Shown: piece by piece, positions 46,501 to 56,073 of the stretch
Layout: each line of letters begins with the position of its first letter
Position numbering within the stretch: position 1 is the stretch's first letter
Translations under genes and position numbers: made by a program
Notes under the pieces: model-generated
The model's database searches: none
The model's input: only the letters and a program-made list of their open reading frames with translations
Told to the model about the DNA's origin: nothing
Origin: Stenotrophomonas sp. Marseille-Q4652
GTDB taxonomy: Bacteria > Pseudomonadota > Gammaproteobacteria > Xanthomonadales > Xanthomonadaceae
Reading direction: 5' to 3'
DNA: 64,000 bases
NCBI RefSeq assembly: GCF_916618915.1
Contig: NZ_CAKAKE010000001.1
Location: forward strand, 124,001 to 188,000

Positions 46501-47068
46501 TTACGGCGGCAGCGGCCTGGGCCTGGCGATCTGCCAGGAGCTGGCCGTGGCGATGGGCGGGCACATCGCCATCGACAGCCAGCCCGGGACCGGCGCGGTG
46601 TTCACCGTCAGCCTGCCGCTGCCCTGGTCGGTAGGCAGCGGCGCGGTGGGTGCGCGCGCGGCGGAGACGCCGGACGTGGCGCGGCCGTTGCGGGTGCTGC
46701 TGGTCGAGGACGATCCGACCGTGGCCGAGGTGATGCTGGGCCTGCTGCGGGCACGCGGCCACCACGTGGTGCATGCCGCGCACGGACTGGCGGCCCTGTC
46801 CGAAGTGGCCGCCGGCGCGTTCGATGTCGGCCTGCTCGACCTGGACCTGCCGGCGCTGGACGGTCTTGCGCTGGCCGCACAGCTGCGTGGGCTGGGCTAT
46901 GACTTCCCGCTGGTGGCGGTCACCGCACGCTCGGATGCCCATGCCGAACAGCAGGTGCGCTCGGCCGGCTTCAGTGGTTTCCTGCGCAAACCGGTGACCG
47001 GTGACATGCTCGCCTCGGCAATCGCGGCCGCCCTTGCTGCCGTGCCGTCCGACGAGGTCCTGCCATGA
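43523..47068 (+). CDS. Propeller-type hybrid two-component sensor kinase (first of tandem pair)
   Basis: A 1181-residue protein. Order: signal peptide (GLLGLLLLWLPVQAAAA), two seven-bladed-type propellers from two-component-regulator repeats (GLPSRMVLALAEDRKGYLWA and many W-x-G/A-T blades, about 30-680), a Y_Y_Y domain (about 690-755, NRYRFRVGGYDQNWVEQG), one membrane helix (about 762-782), HisKA with the phospho-His in FLATLGHEVRTP (about residue 819), HATPase (RYGGSGLGLAICQEL) and a receiver (LRVLLVEDDP, Asp about 1106). No DNA-binding output domain follows. Such periplasmic propellers usually sense glycans. ATG 43523 is chosen for the signal peptide. Confidence 0.92.
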   Translation: MTWGWRRAGTGLLGLLLLWLPVQAAAAGLTETPRMRRFGAAEGLPSRMVLALAEDRKGYLWAATDDGLARYDGVSLRVWRHDPADPASLPSNTLETLLVDPLDRVWVGSNGGGLSMLGSDRNGFRHFPALGQACTEQVWALAYTQQALWVGSSGSGLCLLHEDGRVERHVTDEADPHALPSDTIYSLLVDAQQRLWIGTAAGLVRWDGQRFERIAADTLGDANVLRLSHGQDGGVWAGTVEGLYRVDAQGRAQPAPWPQAAQARAGMVLADRHGGYWMGTADGLLRGDGRRLDLLEGDRGSGFLTARSGVLDLLQDHEGGVWVALLTQGLAYLPPDWRRFSTWYQLDGQPLESLYLLNASADGDGFLVAGAHGVYRLDGAGRLSQLAGEPQVGKSAVWSAVRRSDGGLWLGRAGRLDVLPPAGPLQSIELGVGSDPQRRVDLLRPQRDGSVWLSVINYGLQHRAADGRLLQDIPFGPSHDLPETLVEQLHVDADGGLWVAGAVGLLHARDGRFSAVPGVGRAMVYDVLFADDGAMWLARHGALEHYRRGDGGWKLVERVGPEQGMPAVAIGGLVRGRSGQLWATTPRGLVSWDPRTRMLRLHGERDGLPDVEFTLRPPALNGAGRALAVSATGLVAFDPDAAALALPASQLVIDGLHVRRDDAEQEQAIPLPGLVSLGPDDRDLRITARLLSYADPQRNRYRFRVGGYDQNWVEQGHEGERTLSRLPAGRYQVEVQGAVGDGPWSPARRFELEVLPPWWRSHAALACAGLVLLLAAWAALRSYRMRLRRRSEWQMALHKQQVAEQASQAKTHFLATLGHEVRTPMTGVLGMSELLLATPLDELQRNYAGAIQQAGTHLLRLVNDALDLARIEAGRLELEQRDFDLDHLLREVVGLMMPLARRRGLRFVQEIELPAPITVRGDVTRIRQVLMNLLGNAIKFTERGHVGLAVQLLEEGSGLQFRVSDTGPGINAQQQARLFQRFEQAEGPRTASRYGGSGLGLAICQELAVAMGGHIAIDSQPGTGAVFTVSLPLPWSVGSGAVGARAAETPDVARPLRVLLVEDDPTVAEVMLGLLRARGHHVVHAAHGLAALSEVAAGAFDVGLLDLDLPALDGLALAAQLRGLGYDFPLVAVTARSDAHAEQQVRSAGFSGFLRKPVTGDMLASAIAAALAAVPSDEVLP

Positions 47069-50000
47069 CCGCGATGCGCCTGTTGCTGCTGTGCCTGGCA
47101 CTGCTGCTGGTGCCGGCGCTGGCGCGTGCGCAGGTGCCGGCCACGCCGCAGCCACGCCAGGTGACCGTGGCCGACGGGCTGCCGTCCAACAGCATCAACG
47201 GCTTTGCCGAGGACCACTTCGGCTACCTGTGGCTGGCCAGCCGCGATGGCCTGGCCCGCTTCGACGGCCGCAGTTTCCGGGTCTGGCGCATGGAGGACGG
47301 GCTGCGCGACAACCTGATCTGGAGCGTGCACGTCGATGCGCGCAACCAGCTGTGGGTCGGCACCCAGTCGGCCGGACTGGTGATGCTGTCCTCGGACCGT
47401 CGCCACTTCCGCTTCTACGACCGCAGCGCCTTCCCGCAGATCGGCAGCAACACGGTGTGGGCCATCACCTCCACCCCCGATGGCAGCATCTGGTTCGGTA
47501 CTTCGGCCGGTGGTCTGCACCGGCTCGGGCCCGATGGCCAGATCCGCCGCTTCATGCCCGAGCCGGGCAACCCGCGCAGCCTGCCCTCGGCCGCGGTCGG
47601 GTTCCTGCAGGTGACCCCGGATGGCGCCTTGTGGGTCGGCACCAAGGACGGCCTGGCGCGCTGGACCGGCGGCGGCTTCGAGCGCGTGCCCGACGAACAG
47701 CTGCCGATGTCCAAGATCAACGGCCTCTCGCTCGATGCCGACGGCAACCTGTGGGTGGCCACGGTCCGCGGCGCGGTGATGCGCCATGCCGATGGCAGCT
47801 TCCGCGCGCCGGAGTGGCGCGGCATCCCGCCGGAGAAGGTGCTCAACGTGCTGGTGCACGGCCGTGACGGCGTGTTCTGGCTGGATACCCGCGATGGGCT
47901 TGGCCGGGGCAGGGATGGCCGGGTGGACAACGTGCCGCTGTACAGCGCGGTCGCGCGCGGCCTGGTCAAGCCCAACTGGTCCACCGGCTACGAGGACAGC
48001 GAGGGCGGGCTGTGGTTTGCCAGCAGCAATGCCGGGCTGTGGCACCTGCCTGCGAACTGGCGACAGTTCTCGGTGCTGACCCGGCGCGTGGACGCGCCCG
48101 ATTCGCTGCGCAACGGCTACGCGCTGGCGATCGCTCCGGCCACCGATGGCGGCTTGTGGGTGACCGGCACCGGCGGCGCGCTGGACAAGCTGGACCCGGC
48201 CACCGGCCGGGTGGAGCAGCACCTCAGGCCGGTGGATGGCAACAAGTGGGTACTGGCGGTGGCCGAGGACCATGCCGGAAGGGTATGGCTGGGCACGGTT
48301 GATGGCCTGGTCCGTTACGACCCGCGCGATGGCGCCACGCGGCGCTGGTCACTTGATGCCAGCGCGGAGGCGGCGATGGCGGGGGAGGCCGAGATCATCC
48401 GCGCCTGTGCCGGCGGCCAGGTGTGGATCTATTCGGAAACCGGGGGTATGCAGCTGCGCGATGGCGATGGCCGGGTGCTGCGCCACCTGGCGCCGGGCAC
48501 CAGCGGGCTGGAGGTCGGCCTGGCGGTGGAGGACATGCTGTGCGGGCCGGAGGAGCAGCCGTGGCTGGCCACCAGTGCCGGCCTGCGCAGTTGGGATCCG
48601 GCCAGCGGGCGCTTCATGCCGGTCCCCGGTTCGCCGGCGCGGCACCTGTACACCTTCGCCATTACCGACGCCCAAGTGGTGTGGCTGGTCGGCATGGGCC
48701 AGATGGAGCAGCACCTGTGGGACGGGCAGCGGCTGCGCCTGCTGGACCGCATCGGCATCGAGCGCGACCTGCCGGCGCTGGCTGCCAGCGGCCTGGTGGT
48801 CGATACGGCGGGCGTGGCCTGGGCCAGCAGCTCGCGTGGCCTGATCCGCATCGATCCGGCCAGCAAGGCGGTGCGCCGCTATGGCGTGCATGACGGCCTG
48901 CCCAGCCAGGAGTTCGGCCGCCGCACCCTGGTGCAGTCGCGCGACGGCCAGATCGCCGGTGGCACGCCCGACGGCCTGGTGCTGTTCGACCCGACGCAGG
49001 TGCGTCCATCCACGCGGCAGGCGCCGCTGGCGATCGAGCGTGTGGAGGTGCGTCGTGGCGAGGAGGTTTTGGACCTGACCAACGTCACCCCGATGGAACT
49101 GGACGATGGCGACCGCGACCTGCACATCGTCGCGCGCCTGCTGTCCTTCACCGATTCCAGCGCCAACACCTACCGCTTCCGGCTGTCCGGATATGACCCG
49201 GACTGGGTGGACGTGGGCGCGACCGGCGAGCGCGTGTTCTCGCGGCTGCCGCCGGGGCGCCATGCACTGGAGATCCAGGCGCGCACCGCCGATCACGTGT
49301 GGTCGCCGGTGCAGGTGCTGCGCTTCCGCGTGCTGCCGCCGTGGTGGCGAAGCGCAGGCGGCATCGCCGGCTTCATCGTGGCCGGGCTGCTGCTGGCGTG
49401 GCTGCTGGCCCATCTGTACCAGCGCCGCGTGCGCCGCCGTGCCGCCCTGCAGCTGGCGCTGCACAAGCAGGAGCTCGCCGAGCAGGCCTCGTTGGCCAAG
49501 ACCCGCTTCCTGGCCACGCTCGGCCACGAGGTGCGCACGCCGATGACCGGCGTGCTGGGCATGAGCGAACTGCTGCTGGCCACGCCGCTGGACGAGCGCC
49601 AGCGTGGTTTCGCCGAATCAATCCGCCGCGCCGGCGAACACCTGCTGCGGCTGGTCAACGACGCGCTGGACCTGGCCCGCATCGAGGCCGGGCGACTGGA
49701 GCTGGAACAGCAGCCGTTCGACGTGCAGCAGCTGATCGGCGAGGTCCATGGACTGATGGCGCCGCTGGCCCAGCAGCGCGGGCTGCGCTTCCTGCTGGAC
49801 AACCAGCTGCCGCCGCGGATCAGTGCCAGCGGCGATCCGATGCGGGTGCGGCAGATCCTGCTCAACCTGCTCGGCAACGCGATCAAGTTCACCGCCCGCG
49901 GCAGCGTGTCGTTGCAGGTGCAGGCGCTGCCCGGCAACACCGGCCTGCGCTTTGACATCATCGATACTGGCCCGGGCATCAGCCGCGAACAGCAGAAGCG

Positions 50001-50637
50001 CCTGTTCCAGCGTTTCGAGCAGGGCGAGGGCGCACGCACCACGGCGCGGTACGGCGGCAGCGGGCTTGGCCTGGCGATCTGCCAGGAACTGGCCGGTGCG
50101 ATGGGCGGGCGCATCAGCATCGAGAGCGCGCTTGGCCGCGGCAGCCACTTCACCGTTGAACTGCCGCTGCCGTGGGTGGAATCGCAACGGCGTGCCGATG
50201 GCGCCGCCGACGGACCGCTGTCGCCGTTGCCACCGCTGCGCATCCTGCTGGTCGAGGACGACCCGACCATTGCCGCGGTGATCAGTGGCCTGCTGGGTGA
50301 GCGCGGCCATGAGGTCGTGCATGCCGCGCACGGTCTGGCTGCACTGGCCGAGGCCGCCGGTTCGCAGTTCGACATCGGCCTGCTGGACCTGGATCTGCCT
50401 GGCCTTGATGGCCTGGCCCTGGCCCGGCTACTGCGGGTGATGGGCTACGACATGCCGCTGATCGCGGTCACCGCGCGCTCGGACGCCAACGCCGAACCGC
50501 ATGCCCGCGAGGCCGGCTTCGATGGCTTCCTGCGCAAGCCGGTCACCGGCGAAATGCTGGTCCAGGCGATGACGCGGGTGCTGATGCCGCACCTGGGCGC
50601 GCCGGGGCCGGGTTCCGAGCCGGCGCCAGGCGGGTAA
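47065..50637 (+). CDS. Propeller-type hybrid two-component sensor kinase (second of tandem pair)
   Basis: A 1190-residue paralogue of the preceding gene with the same domain order: signal peptide (LLLLCLALLLVPALARAQ), propeller (ADGLPSNSINGFAEDHFGYL and repeats), Y_Y_Y domain (NTYRFRLSGYDPDWVDVG), membrane helix (GIAGFIVAGLLLAWLLAHLY), HisKA with His at about 821, HATPase, and a receiver with Asp at about 1108. It overlaps its neighbour by 4 bases (ATGA), so both are made together. The sensor halves differ clearly while the kinase cores are nearly identical even at DNA level. No output domain or partner regulator is nearby. Confidence 0.92.
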   Translation: MTAMRLLLLCLALLLVPALARAQVPATPQPRQVTVADGLPSNSINGFAEDHFGYLWLASRDGLARFDGRSFRVWRMEDGLRDNLIWSVHVDARNQLWVGTQSAGLVMLSSDRRHFRFYDRSAFPQIGSNTVWAITSTPDGSIWFGTSAGGLHRLGPDGQIRRFMPEPGNPRSLPSAAVGFLQVTPDGALWVGTKDGLARWTGGGFERVPDEQLPMSKINGLSLDADGNLWVATVRGAVMRHADGSFRAPEWRGIPPEKVLNVLVHGRDGVFWLDTRDGLGRGRDGRVDNVPLYSAVARGLVKPNWSTGYEDSEGGLWFASSNAGLWHLPANWRQFSVLTRRVDAPDSLRNGYALAIAPATDGGLWVTGTGGALDKLDPATGRVEQHLRPVDGNKWVLAVAEDHAGRVWLGTVDGLVRYDPRDGATRRWSLDASAEAAMAGEAEIIRACAGGQVWIYSETGGMQLRDGDGRVLRHLAPGTSGLEVGLAVEDMLCGPEEQPWLATSAGLRSWDPASGRFMPVPGSPARHLYTFAITDAQVVWLVGMGQMEQHLWDGQRLRLLDRIGIERDLPALAASGLVVDTAGVAWASSSRGLIRIDPASKAVRRYGVHDGLPSQEFGRRTLVQSRDGQIAGGTPDGLVLFDPTQVRPSTRQAPLAIERVEVRRGEEVLDLTNVTPMELDDGDRDLHIVARLLSFTDSSANTYRFRLSGYDPDWVDVGATGERVFSRLPPGRHALEIQARTADHVWSPVQVLRFRVLPPWWRSAGGIAGFIVAGLLLAWLLAHLYQRRVRRRAALQLALHKQELAEQASLAKTRFLATLGHEVRTPMTGVLGMSELLLATPLDERQRGFAESIRRAGEHLLRLVNDALDLARIEAGRLELEQQPFDVQQLIGEVHGLMAPLAQQRGLRFLLDNQLPPRISASGDPMRVRQILLNLLGNAIKFTARGSVSLQVQALPGNTGLRFDIIDTGPGISREQQKRLFQRFEQGEGARTTARYGGSGLGLAICQELAGAMGGRISIESALGRGSHFTVELPLPWVESQRRADGAADGPLSPLPPLRILLVEDDPTIAAVISGLLGERGHEVVHAAHGLAALAEAAGSQFDIGLLDLDLPGLDGLALARLLRVMGYDMPLIAVTARSDANAEPHAREAGFDGFLRKPVTGEMLVQAMTRVLMPHLGAPGPGSEPAPGG

Positions 50638-50655
50638 CGATCGGCGACACGCGCA

Positions 50656-52086
50656 TCACTCCGCCACTTCCTCCACCTGCCGCGGCTCGGGCCGGGTGTC
50701 GGCCAGCTGCCAGAACACCAGCGTCGAAGTCAGGGTGATGCCGCCGACGCTGAGGAAGGTGGCGCGCAGCGCGGCCAGGGCGTCCTGGCCCACGGGGAGG
50801 TGCTGGCCGAACGCGGCCAGCAGGCTGCCGGCCGTCGCCGCGCCGAAGCCGGCGGCCAGCATCATCACCATCGACAGCAGGCTGTTGCCGGCGCTGTCCT
50901 GGGTGCGGTCCAGGTCGCGCAGGGTCACGGTGTTCATCACGGTGAACTGCAGCGAGTTCACCGCGCCGAACAGCGCCATCTGCACGATGCGCCAGCCCAG
51001 CGGCTGCTGTGCGGTGATCAGGGTGAAGCTGGCCATCGCCAGGCCGACCAGCACGGTGTTGACCATCAGGATCCGGCGGTAGCCAAAGCGCTGCACCAGT
51101 GCCACGGCGCCGCGCTTGGAGGCCATGCCGGCCAGCGCCACCGGGATCATCATCATGCCGGCGTGCAGCGGGCTCATGCCCAGGCCGACCTGGAACAGCA
51201 GCGGGATCAGCATCGGCATCGCCCCGCTGCCGATGCGCGAGAAAAGGTTGCCGAGGATGCCGATGCGGAAGCTGGCCACCTTGAACAGCGCCAGCGGGAA
51301 CAGCGGTGCCGGATGGTTGGCCGCATGCAGCCAGTAACCGGCCAGCGCCGCCAGCCCGCCTACCGCCAGCAGGATCACCAGCGCCCGCGGCGAGCCCAGT
51401 GCGGACATGCCATCCAGTGCCAGCGACAGCGCAAGCATGCCGAAGGCCAGCATCAGGTAGCCGGCCAGGTCAAAGCGGGTGCGCTGCAGGGCGCGGTGGT
51501 CGGGCATGACCCGTGTGGCCACGATCCAGCCGACCACGCCGATTGGCAGGTTGATCAGGAATACCCAGTGCCAGGAGGCGATCTCCACCAGCCAGCCGCC
51601 CAGCGTGGGACCGAGCAGCGGTCCGATCAGCGCCGGGATCGCGATGAAGCTCATCGCCCGCAGGAACTGGTCGCGCGGCACCGATCGCATCACCGCCAGC
51701 CGCCCGACCGGCAGCAGCATCGCCCCGCCGACACCCTGCAGCACGCGCGCGGCCACCAGCTGCGGCAGTTGCTGGGCCAGCGCGCAGGCCAGCGAGCCGA
51801 CGGTGAACAGGATGATCGCGACCAGGAAGATACGGCGGGTGCCGAAGCGGTCGGCAATCCAGCCCGAGGCGGGAATGAAGGTCGCCACCGCCAGCGCATA
51901 GCTGAAGACCACCGACTGCATCTGCAGCGGGCTCTCGCCCAGGCTGCGGGCCATCGCCGGCAGCGCCGTATTGACGATGGTCGAGTCCAGCATCTGCATG
52001 AAGATCGCCAGCGCGACCAGCCACAGCAGCGGGCGGATGCTCAGGTACTGGCGGGGATCAGGCGTGGTGGCAGGCATGGCGGGCAC
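50656..52086 (-). CDS. DHA2-family (MdtD/EmrB-like) MFS drug-type exporter
   Basis: A 476-residue membrane protein with about 14 helices. The family motif near the N-terminus is LDSTIVNTALPAMARSLGES; motif A is SGWIADRFGTRRIFLVAIIL; the C-motif region GPLLGPTLGGWLVEIASWHW with FLINLPIGVVGW follows. It resembles MdtD-type transporters. No emrA-like adaptor or regulator is adjacent, so the substrate is open. Converges with the kinase pair with an 18-base gap. Confidence 0.9.
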   Translation of the reverse strand: MPAMPATTPDPRQYLSIRPLLWLVALAIFMQMLDSTIVNTALPAMARSLGESPLQMQSVVFSYALAVATFIPASGWIADRFGTRRIFLVAIILFTVGSLACALAQQLPQLVAARVLQGVGGAMLLPVGRLAVMRSVPRDQFLRAMSFIAIPALIGPLLGPTLGGWLVEIASWHWVFLINLPIGVVGWIVATRVMPDHRALQRTRFDLAGYLMLAFGMLALSLALDGMSALGSPRALVILLAVGGLAALAGYWLHAANHPAPLFPLALFKVASFRIGILGNLFSRIGSGAMPMLIPLLFQVGLGMSPLHAGMMMIPVALAGMASKRGAVALVQRFGYRRILMVNTVLVGLAMASFTLITAQQPLGWRIVQMALFGAVNSLQFTVMNTVTLRDLDRTQDSAGNSLLSMVMMLAAGFGAATAGSLLAAFGQHLPVGQDALAALRATFLSVGGITLTSTLVFWQLADTRPEPRQVEEVAE

Positions 52087-52186
52087 GACGGTGGCGTGAC
52101 CGCATTATCGTCACGGCCCCGTGCGCGTCGTGTCGGGGCTGCCGACGGAGAGCTGCCTGCGGCAGCGCAGGGCGCGGCCAGGTTGC

Positions 52187-53260
52187 TCAGCGGCGGCTGA
52201 GCTCATGCACGGCCTGCACCAGCACCGCGACGTTTTCCGGGTTCATGTCCGGCGACATGCCGTGGCCGAGGTTGAATACATGGCCCTCGCGCGAGCCGTT
52301 ATTGCCGTCGCGGTAGGCATCCAGCACGCGGCCGACCTCGCGACGGATGGCCTCCGGCGCGCCGTACAGGGTGGTCGGGTCGAGGTTGCCCTGCAGCGCG
52401 ACGCGGCCGGCGGCCACACGCGCGGCGGTATCCAGGCCGGTGGTCCAGTCCACGCCCACGCCATCGGTCCCGGTGGCGGCCAGCTCGTCCACGTACTGGC
52501 CGGTGCCCTTGCCGAACAGGATCAGCGGGGTACGCTCGTCGCCCTCACCGCGCTCGAGTTCGGCGGCAATGCGCTGCAGGTAGCGCAGCGAGAACTCGCG
52601 GTACATCACCGGCGACAGCACGCCGCCCCAGGTGTCGAACACCTGCAGCGCCTGCGCACCGGCGGCGCGCTGCGCGGCCAGGTAGGCGATCACCGCATCG
52701 GTGGTCACTTCCAGCAGGCGGTGCAGGGCGGCCGGCTCGTTCAGCGCCATTGCCTTGATCCGGGCGAAGTCCTTGCTGCCGCCGCCTTCGACCATGTAGC
52801 AGGCCAGCGTCCACGGGCTGCCGGAGAAGCCGATCAGCGGCACCTTGCCGTCCAGTTCGCGACGGATCAGCCGCACCGCATCGGTGACGTAGCCCAGCTC
52901 GCTCTCCATGTCCGGCACCGCAAGTCTTGCGATGTCGGCAGTGCTGCGCACCGGGTTATGGAACTTCGGGCCTTCGCCTTCGACGAAGTACAGGCCCAGG
53001 CCCATTGCATCGGGCACGGTGAGGATGTCGGAGAACAGGATCGCCGCATCCAGGTCAAAGCGCTCCAGCGGCTGCAGGGTGACCTCGCAGGCGATCTCCG
53101 GGTTCTTGGCCATGCCCAGGAAGCTGCCGGCACGGGCGCGGGTGGCGCGGTATTCCGGCAGGTAGCGGCCGGCCTGGCGCATCAGCCAGACCGGCGTGCA
53201 GTCCACGGGCTCGCGGCGCAGGGCGCGCAGGAAACGGTCGTTGCGGAGGGGGCTGGACAC
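52187..53260 (-). CDS. hemE: Uroporphyrinogen decarboxylase HemE
   Basis: A 357-residue enzyme converting uroporphyrinogen III to coproporphyrinogen III in haem synthesis. Signatures: [20 protein letters not shown] (the conserved Arg pair), [50 protein letters not shown] and [12 protein letters not shown]. The start is GTG 53260 ([10 protein letters not shown]) behind CGAGGAACCCATC; the longer frame adds 27 residues without family character. Confidence 0.95.
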   Translation of the reverse strand: MSSPLRNDRFLRALRREPVDCTPVWLMRQAGRYLPEYRATRARAGSFLGMAKNPEIACEVTLQPLERFDLDAAILFSDILTVPDAMGLGLYFVEGEGPKFHNPVRSTADIARLAVPDMESELGYVTDAVRLIRRELDGKVPLIGFSGSPWTLACYMVEGGGSKDFARIKAMALNEPAALHRLLEVTTDAVIAYLAAQRAAGAQALQVFDTWGGVLSPVMYREFSLRYLQRIAAELERGEGDERTPLILFGKGTGQYVDELAATGTDGVGVDWTTGLDTAARVAAGRVALQGNLDPTTLYGAPEAIRREVGRVLDAYRDGNNGSREGHVFNLGHGMSPDMNPENVAVLVQAVHELSRR

Positions 53261-53321
53261 GATGGGTTCCTCGGGAGCGACGCGGCCAGGCCGCGCCGTG
53301 AATACGTTTCTGACGGCGCCG

Positions 53322-53573
53322 TCAGCGCGGCTGCTCGCCATGGGTGAACATGACCTGGAAGCCGCGCTTGAGCTGCTGGTCGCGTGCCTTCTCGAAGGCG
53401 TCGGTGGCCTCGTTGCGCTGCAGGTACAGTTCGCGGCGAAGCTGGATGCGCCCGCCGACCTGGCCGCTCTCGCGCAGCAGCTCCCAGCCGCCGAGCAGGT
53501 CCGGCTGCAGGGTCAGCTGCACATAACGTGGGTTTTCATTGCCGCTGGGCGGCTGTTGCAGGAAGACGCGCAT
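53322..53573 (-). CDS. WGR-domain protein
   Basis: An 83-residue stand-alone WGR domain: [63 protein letters not shown] domains (named for the Trp-Gly-Arg motif, here in weakened form [14 protein letters not shown]) occur in poly(ADP-ribose) polymerases and in some bacterial DNA- or RNA-associated proteins. The role is unknown. It lies between hemE and aroB on the same strand. Confidence 0.82.
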   Translation of the reverse strand: MRVFLQQPPSGNENPRYVQLTLQPDLLGGWELLRESGQVGGRIQLRRELYLQRNEATDAFEKARDQQLKRGFQVMFTHGEQPR

Positions 53574-53622
53574 GGGCCGGATTGTAGCCGGTGCGGGCGT
53601 TTGCGCGGGGTGGGGGCCGCGC

Positions 53623-54732
53623 TCAGCCCTCGCCCAGTACGGCCAGCACCGCCGCCTCGTCCACGTCGCTGACCATCTCGGCGCGGCCGATGCCACGCCA
53701 CAGCACCAGGCGCAGGCGCCCGGCGATGTTCTTCTTGTCCAGGCGCATGTGCGCGAGCAGGGCCTCGGGCTCCAGCCCGGCCGGGATCGCGGTCGGCAGG
53801 CCGAAGTCCTGCAGCAGGCCGCGCAGGGCTTCGGTGTCTTCGGCTGGGGCCATGCCAAGCTGGGCCGACAGCCGCGCGGCCAGCACCATGCCCACCGCCA
53901 CGGCCTCGCCATGGTTGAGGTTGTCGCTGCCGGGGGCGCCGTAACCCTGGGCGGTCTCGATGGCATGGCCGAAGGTGTGGCCGAGGTTGAGCAGGGCGCG
54001 TTCGCCCTTTTCCAGGGGGTCGCGCTCGACGATGCGCGCCTTGTGTTCGCAACTGCGGGCGATGGCTTGGGCCAGCGCCACGCTGTCGCCGGCCAGCAGG
54101 GCCGCGCGCTGTTGCTGCAGCCACTGGAAGAAGTCCGGATCGCCCAGCGCGCCGTACTTGATCACCTCGGCCAGTCCGGCACGCAGCTCGCGCACGGGCA
54201 GGGTGCGCAGCGCGTCGGTATCGGCGATCACAGCGCACGGCGGATGGAAGGCGCCGACCAGGTTCTTGCCCTGCGGGATGTCGACTGCGGTCTTGCCGCC
54301 AACCGAGGAGTCGACCATCGACAGCAGCGTGGTCGGCAGCTGCACGCAGTCCACGCCGCGCATCCAGCAGGCTGCGGCAAAGCCGGCCAGGTCGCCGACC
54401 ACGCCGCCGCCCAGCGCCAGCACGCAGGCATCGCGCGTGGCTCCGAGCGTGGCCAAGGCGGTGATCGCCTCGCCGAAGCTGGCCAGGGTCTTGGACGCTT
54501 CGCCGGCCGGCAGCACGAACTGGCCGATCTTCAATCCGGGCCGCGCCGCCTGCAGTGCCTGCTTCACCTGCTCCAGGTACAGCGGCGCGACGTGGCTGTC
54601 GGTCAGTAGCAGCACATGGCGGCCGCGGATCCTGTCGGCCAGCAGCGCGCCATCGCCTAGCAGGCCGGGGCCGATGTGGATGCGGTAGGGGCGTTCACCG
54701 CCGACGTCGACGGTGCAGGGGGGAGCGGTCAT
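53623..54732 (-). CDS. aroB: 3-dehydroquinate synthase AroB
   Basis: A 369-residue enzyme that cyclises DAHP to 3-dehydroquinate in the shikimate pathway. Signatures: [62 protein letters not shown] and the metal-binding [11 protein letters not shown] and [13 protein letters not shown] 54732 overlaps the aroK stop by 4 bases; eight more residues are possible from an upstream start inside aroK. Confidence 0.96.
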   Translation of the reverse strand: MTAPPCTVDVGGERPYRIHIGPGLLGDGALLADRIRGRHVLLLTDSHVAPLYLEQVKQALQAARPGLKIGQFVLPAGEASKTLASFGEAITALATLGATRDACVLALGGGVVGDLAGFAAACWMRGVDCVQLPTTLLSMVDSSVGGKTAVDIPQGKNLVGAFHPPCAVIADTDALRTLPVRELRAGLAEVIKYGALGDPDFFQWLQQQRAALLAGDSVALAQAIARSCEHKARIVERDPLEKGERALLNLGHTFGHAIETAQGYGAPGSDNLNHGEAVAVGMVLAARLSAQLGMAPAEDTEALRGLLQDFGLPTAIPAGLEPEALLAHMRLDKKNIAGRLRLVLWRGIGRAEMVSDVDEAAVLAVLGEG

Positions 54733-55271
54733 GCGCGGAGTTCCGTCATCTGCCACTGCGCGGCCAGCCGCAGCACCAGCTGCGCGGTCGCGTCGGTGGG
54801 CGTGCAGGTATCGGTGTTGAAGGTCAGGTCGGCCACCTCGCGGTACAGCGGATCGCGCTGCCGGGCCATGGCCTGCAGCACCTGCTCGCGGTCCGGGCGC
54901 TGCAGCAGCGGCCGGGTGCGGTCGCGCTGCAGGCGCTGCAGTTGCGAATCCACGCTCACGCGCAGGTAGACCACGAAGCCGCGTTCGCGGATCAGCCGGC
55001 GGTTGTCGGCATCCAGCACCGCGCCACCGCCGGTGGACAGCAGGATGCCGCTGCGCTGCAGCAGGTCGGCCAGGACCTGGCGTTCGTACTGGCGGAAGCC
55101 GGCTTCGCCGACATGTTCGAAGATGGTGTTGATGCTGGTGCCGGCGGCCTCGACGATGGCCTGGTCGGCGTCGATGAACTCCAGCGTGAAGCGCTCGGCC
55201 AGGCGGCGCCCGATGCAGCTTTTTCCGGCGCCCATGGGGCCGACGAGTATGAGGTTGGGGGCCGGATTCAT
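54729..55271 (-). CDS. aroK: Shikimate kinase AroK
   Basis: A 180-residue P-loop kinase that phosphorylates shikimate. Walker A is [19 protein letters not shown]; the shikimate-binding [33 protein letters not shown] and [16 protein letters not shown] follow, and the lid has [10 protein letters not shown]. The length is standard. A longer open frame upstream to 55676 covers the dodecin gene on the other strand and is not real. First gene of the aroK-aroB operon. Confidence 0.96.
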   Translation of the reverse strand: MNPAPNLILVGPMGAGKSCIGRRLAERFTLEFIDADQAIVEAAGTSINTIFEHVGEAGFRQYERQVLADLLQRSGILLSTGGGAVLDADNRRLIRERGFVVYLRVSVDSQLQRLQRDRTRPLLQRPDREQVLQAMARQRDPLYREVADLTFNTDTCTPTDATAQLVLRLAAQWQMTELRA

Positions 55272-55362
55272 CGCAACCGATGCTAGCACCCGTGCCGGCG
55301 CCTTAACACGGCGCTTCCGATGATGGCTGCGCGGAATTTCCCGCGTTCCCAAGGAGATCGCC

Positions 55363-55566
55363 ATGTCGGTTGCCAAGGTCATCGAAGTCAATGCCTCGTC
55401 CCAGACCAGCGTCGAGGACGCCGTGCGCAGCGGCCTGAGAAAAGTGGCCGAAACGGTGAAGGGCATCCAGGGTGCGTGGATCAACGAAACCAAGGTGGTC
55501 ACCGACGGCGCCGGCAATATCCAGGAGTGGCGGGTCAACCTGCGCATCACCTTCCTGGTCGAGTAA
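55363..55566 (+). CDS. Dodecin
   Basis: A 67-residue dodecin: [20 protein letters not shown], then [20 protein letters not shown] and a strand ending RITFLVE. Dodecins form hollow dodecamers that bind flavins (with the conserved Trp stacking on the flavin, here in GAWIN or QEWRV). Good ribosome site AAGGAGATCGCC before ATG 55363. Confidence 0.93.
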   Translation: MSVAKVIEVNASSQTSVEDAVRSGLRKVAETVKGIQGAWINETKVVTDGAGNIQEWRVNLRITFLVE

Positions 55567-55635
55567 AACCCTTCCGGCTGGCCGTCACGGCTGCCTCCCC
55601 ACGTTTGCATGGCAAGGCAGTGACGGAGCAGCGGC

Positions 55636-56073
55636 ATGCGGTGGTTACGGTGGCTGGTGGGTATGGTCCTGTGCATGCAGGTATCCAGCGTGCAGGCGGT
55701 GACGCTTTCCAGCCTGCAGGAGTTCAGCCAGCTGCATGGCAGCTATGGGCCCGGAGGTGACTGCACGCGAACGCCGCGCATCACCGTGGACCGGGCAGGG
55801 TTTGGTTTCGAGGTCGGCACGCAGGCCTTGCGTGCCGACCGTCCCGAGTACGCCGCCAGCTTTGCCGGCCCGGCGTACGAGGGCAGCAGCCTGTGGTTCT
55901 TCCCGTGGTTCAGCGAGTCCGGACCGAACCCGCTGCTGCTGGTGTTCAATGCCGGCGAGAAGCCGGGCGTGCTGGTGGTGGAGGCCGCCGACCACGGGCA
56001 TCCGGGCATGCCGCCATTGAGCCCGGCGCATCGCGCGCTGGTGCAGGGGTCGCCCTATCTCAGGTGTCGTTGA
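55636..56073 (+). CDS. Exported protein of unknown function
   Basis: A 145-residue protein with a signal peptide ([19 protein letters not shown]). The mature part has Cys in GGDCTRTP and a final CR, Trp/Phe-rich [20 protein letters not shown], and a glycine-rich tail. I recognise no domain. GC-rich third positions support that it is coding. Its end overlaps the convergent glycerate-kinase-like gene by 14 bases. Preceded by dodecin. Confidence 0.6.
   Translation: MRWLRWLVGMVLCMQVSSVQAVTLSSLQEFSQLHGSYGPGGDCTRTPRITVDRAGFGFEVGTQALRADRPEYAASFAGPAYEGSSLWFFPWFSESGPNPLLLVFNAGEKPGVLVVEAADHGHPGMPPLSPAHRALVQGSPYLRCR

Noticed and set aside
52152..52166. Small CTGCC/GGCAG hairpin downstream of hemE as a terminator
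   Set aside because: Short stem and no T-run on either strand; not enough to support a call.
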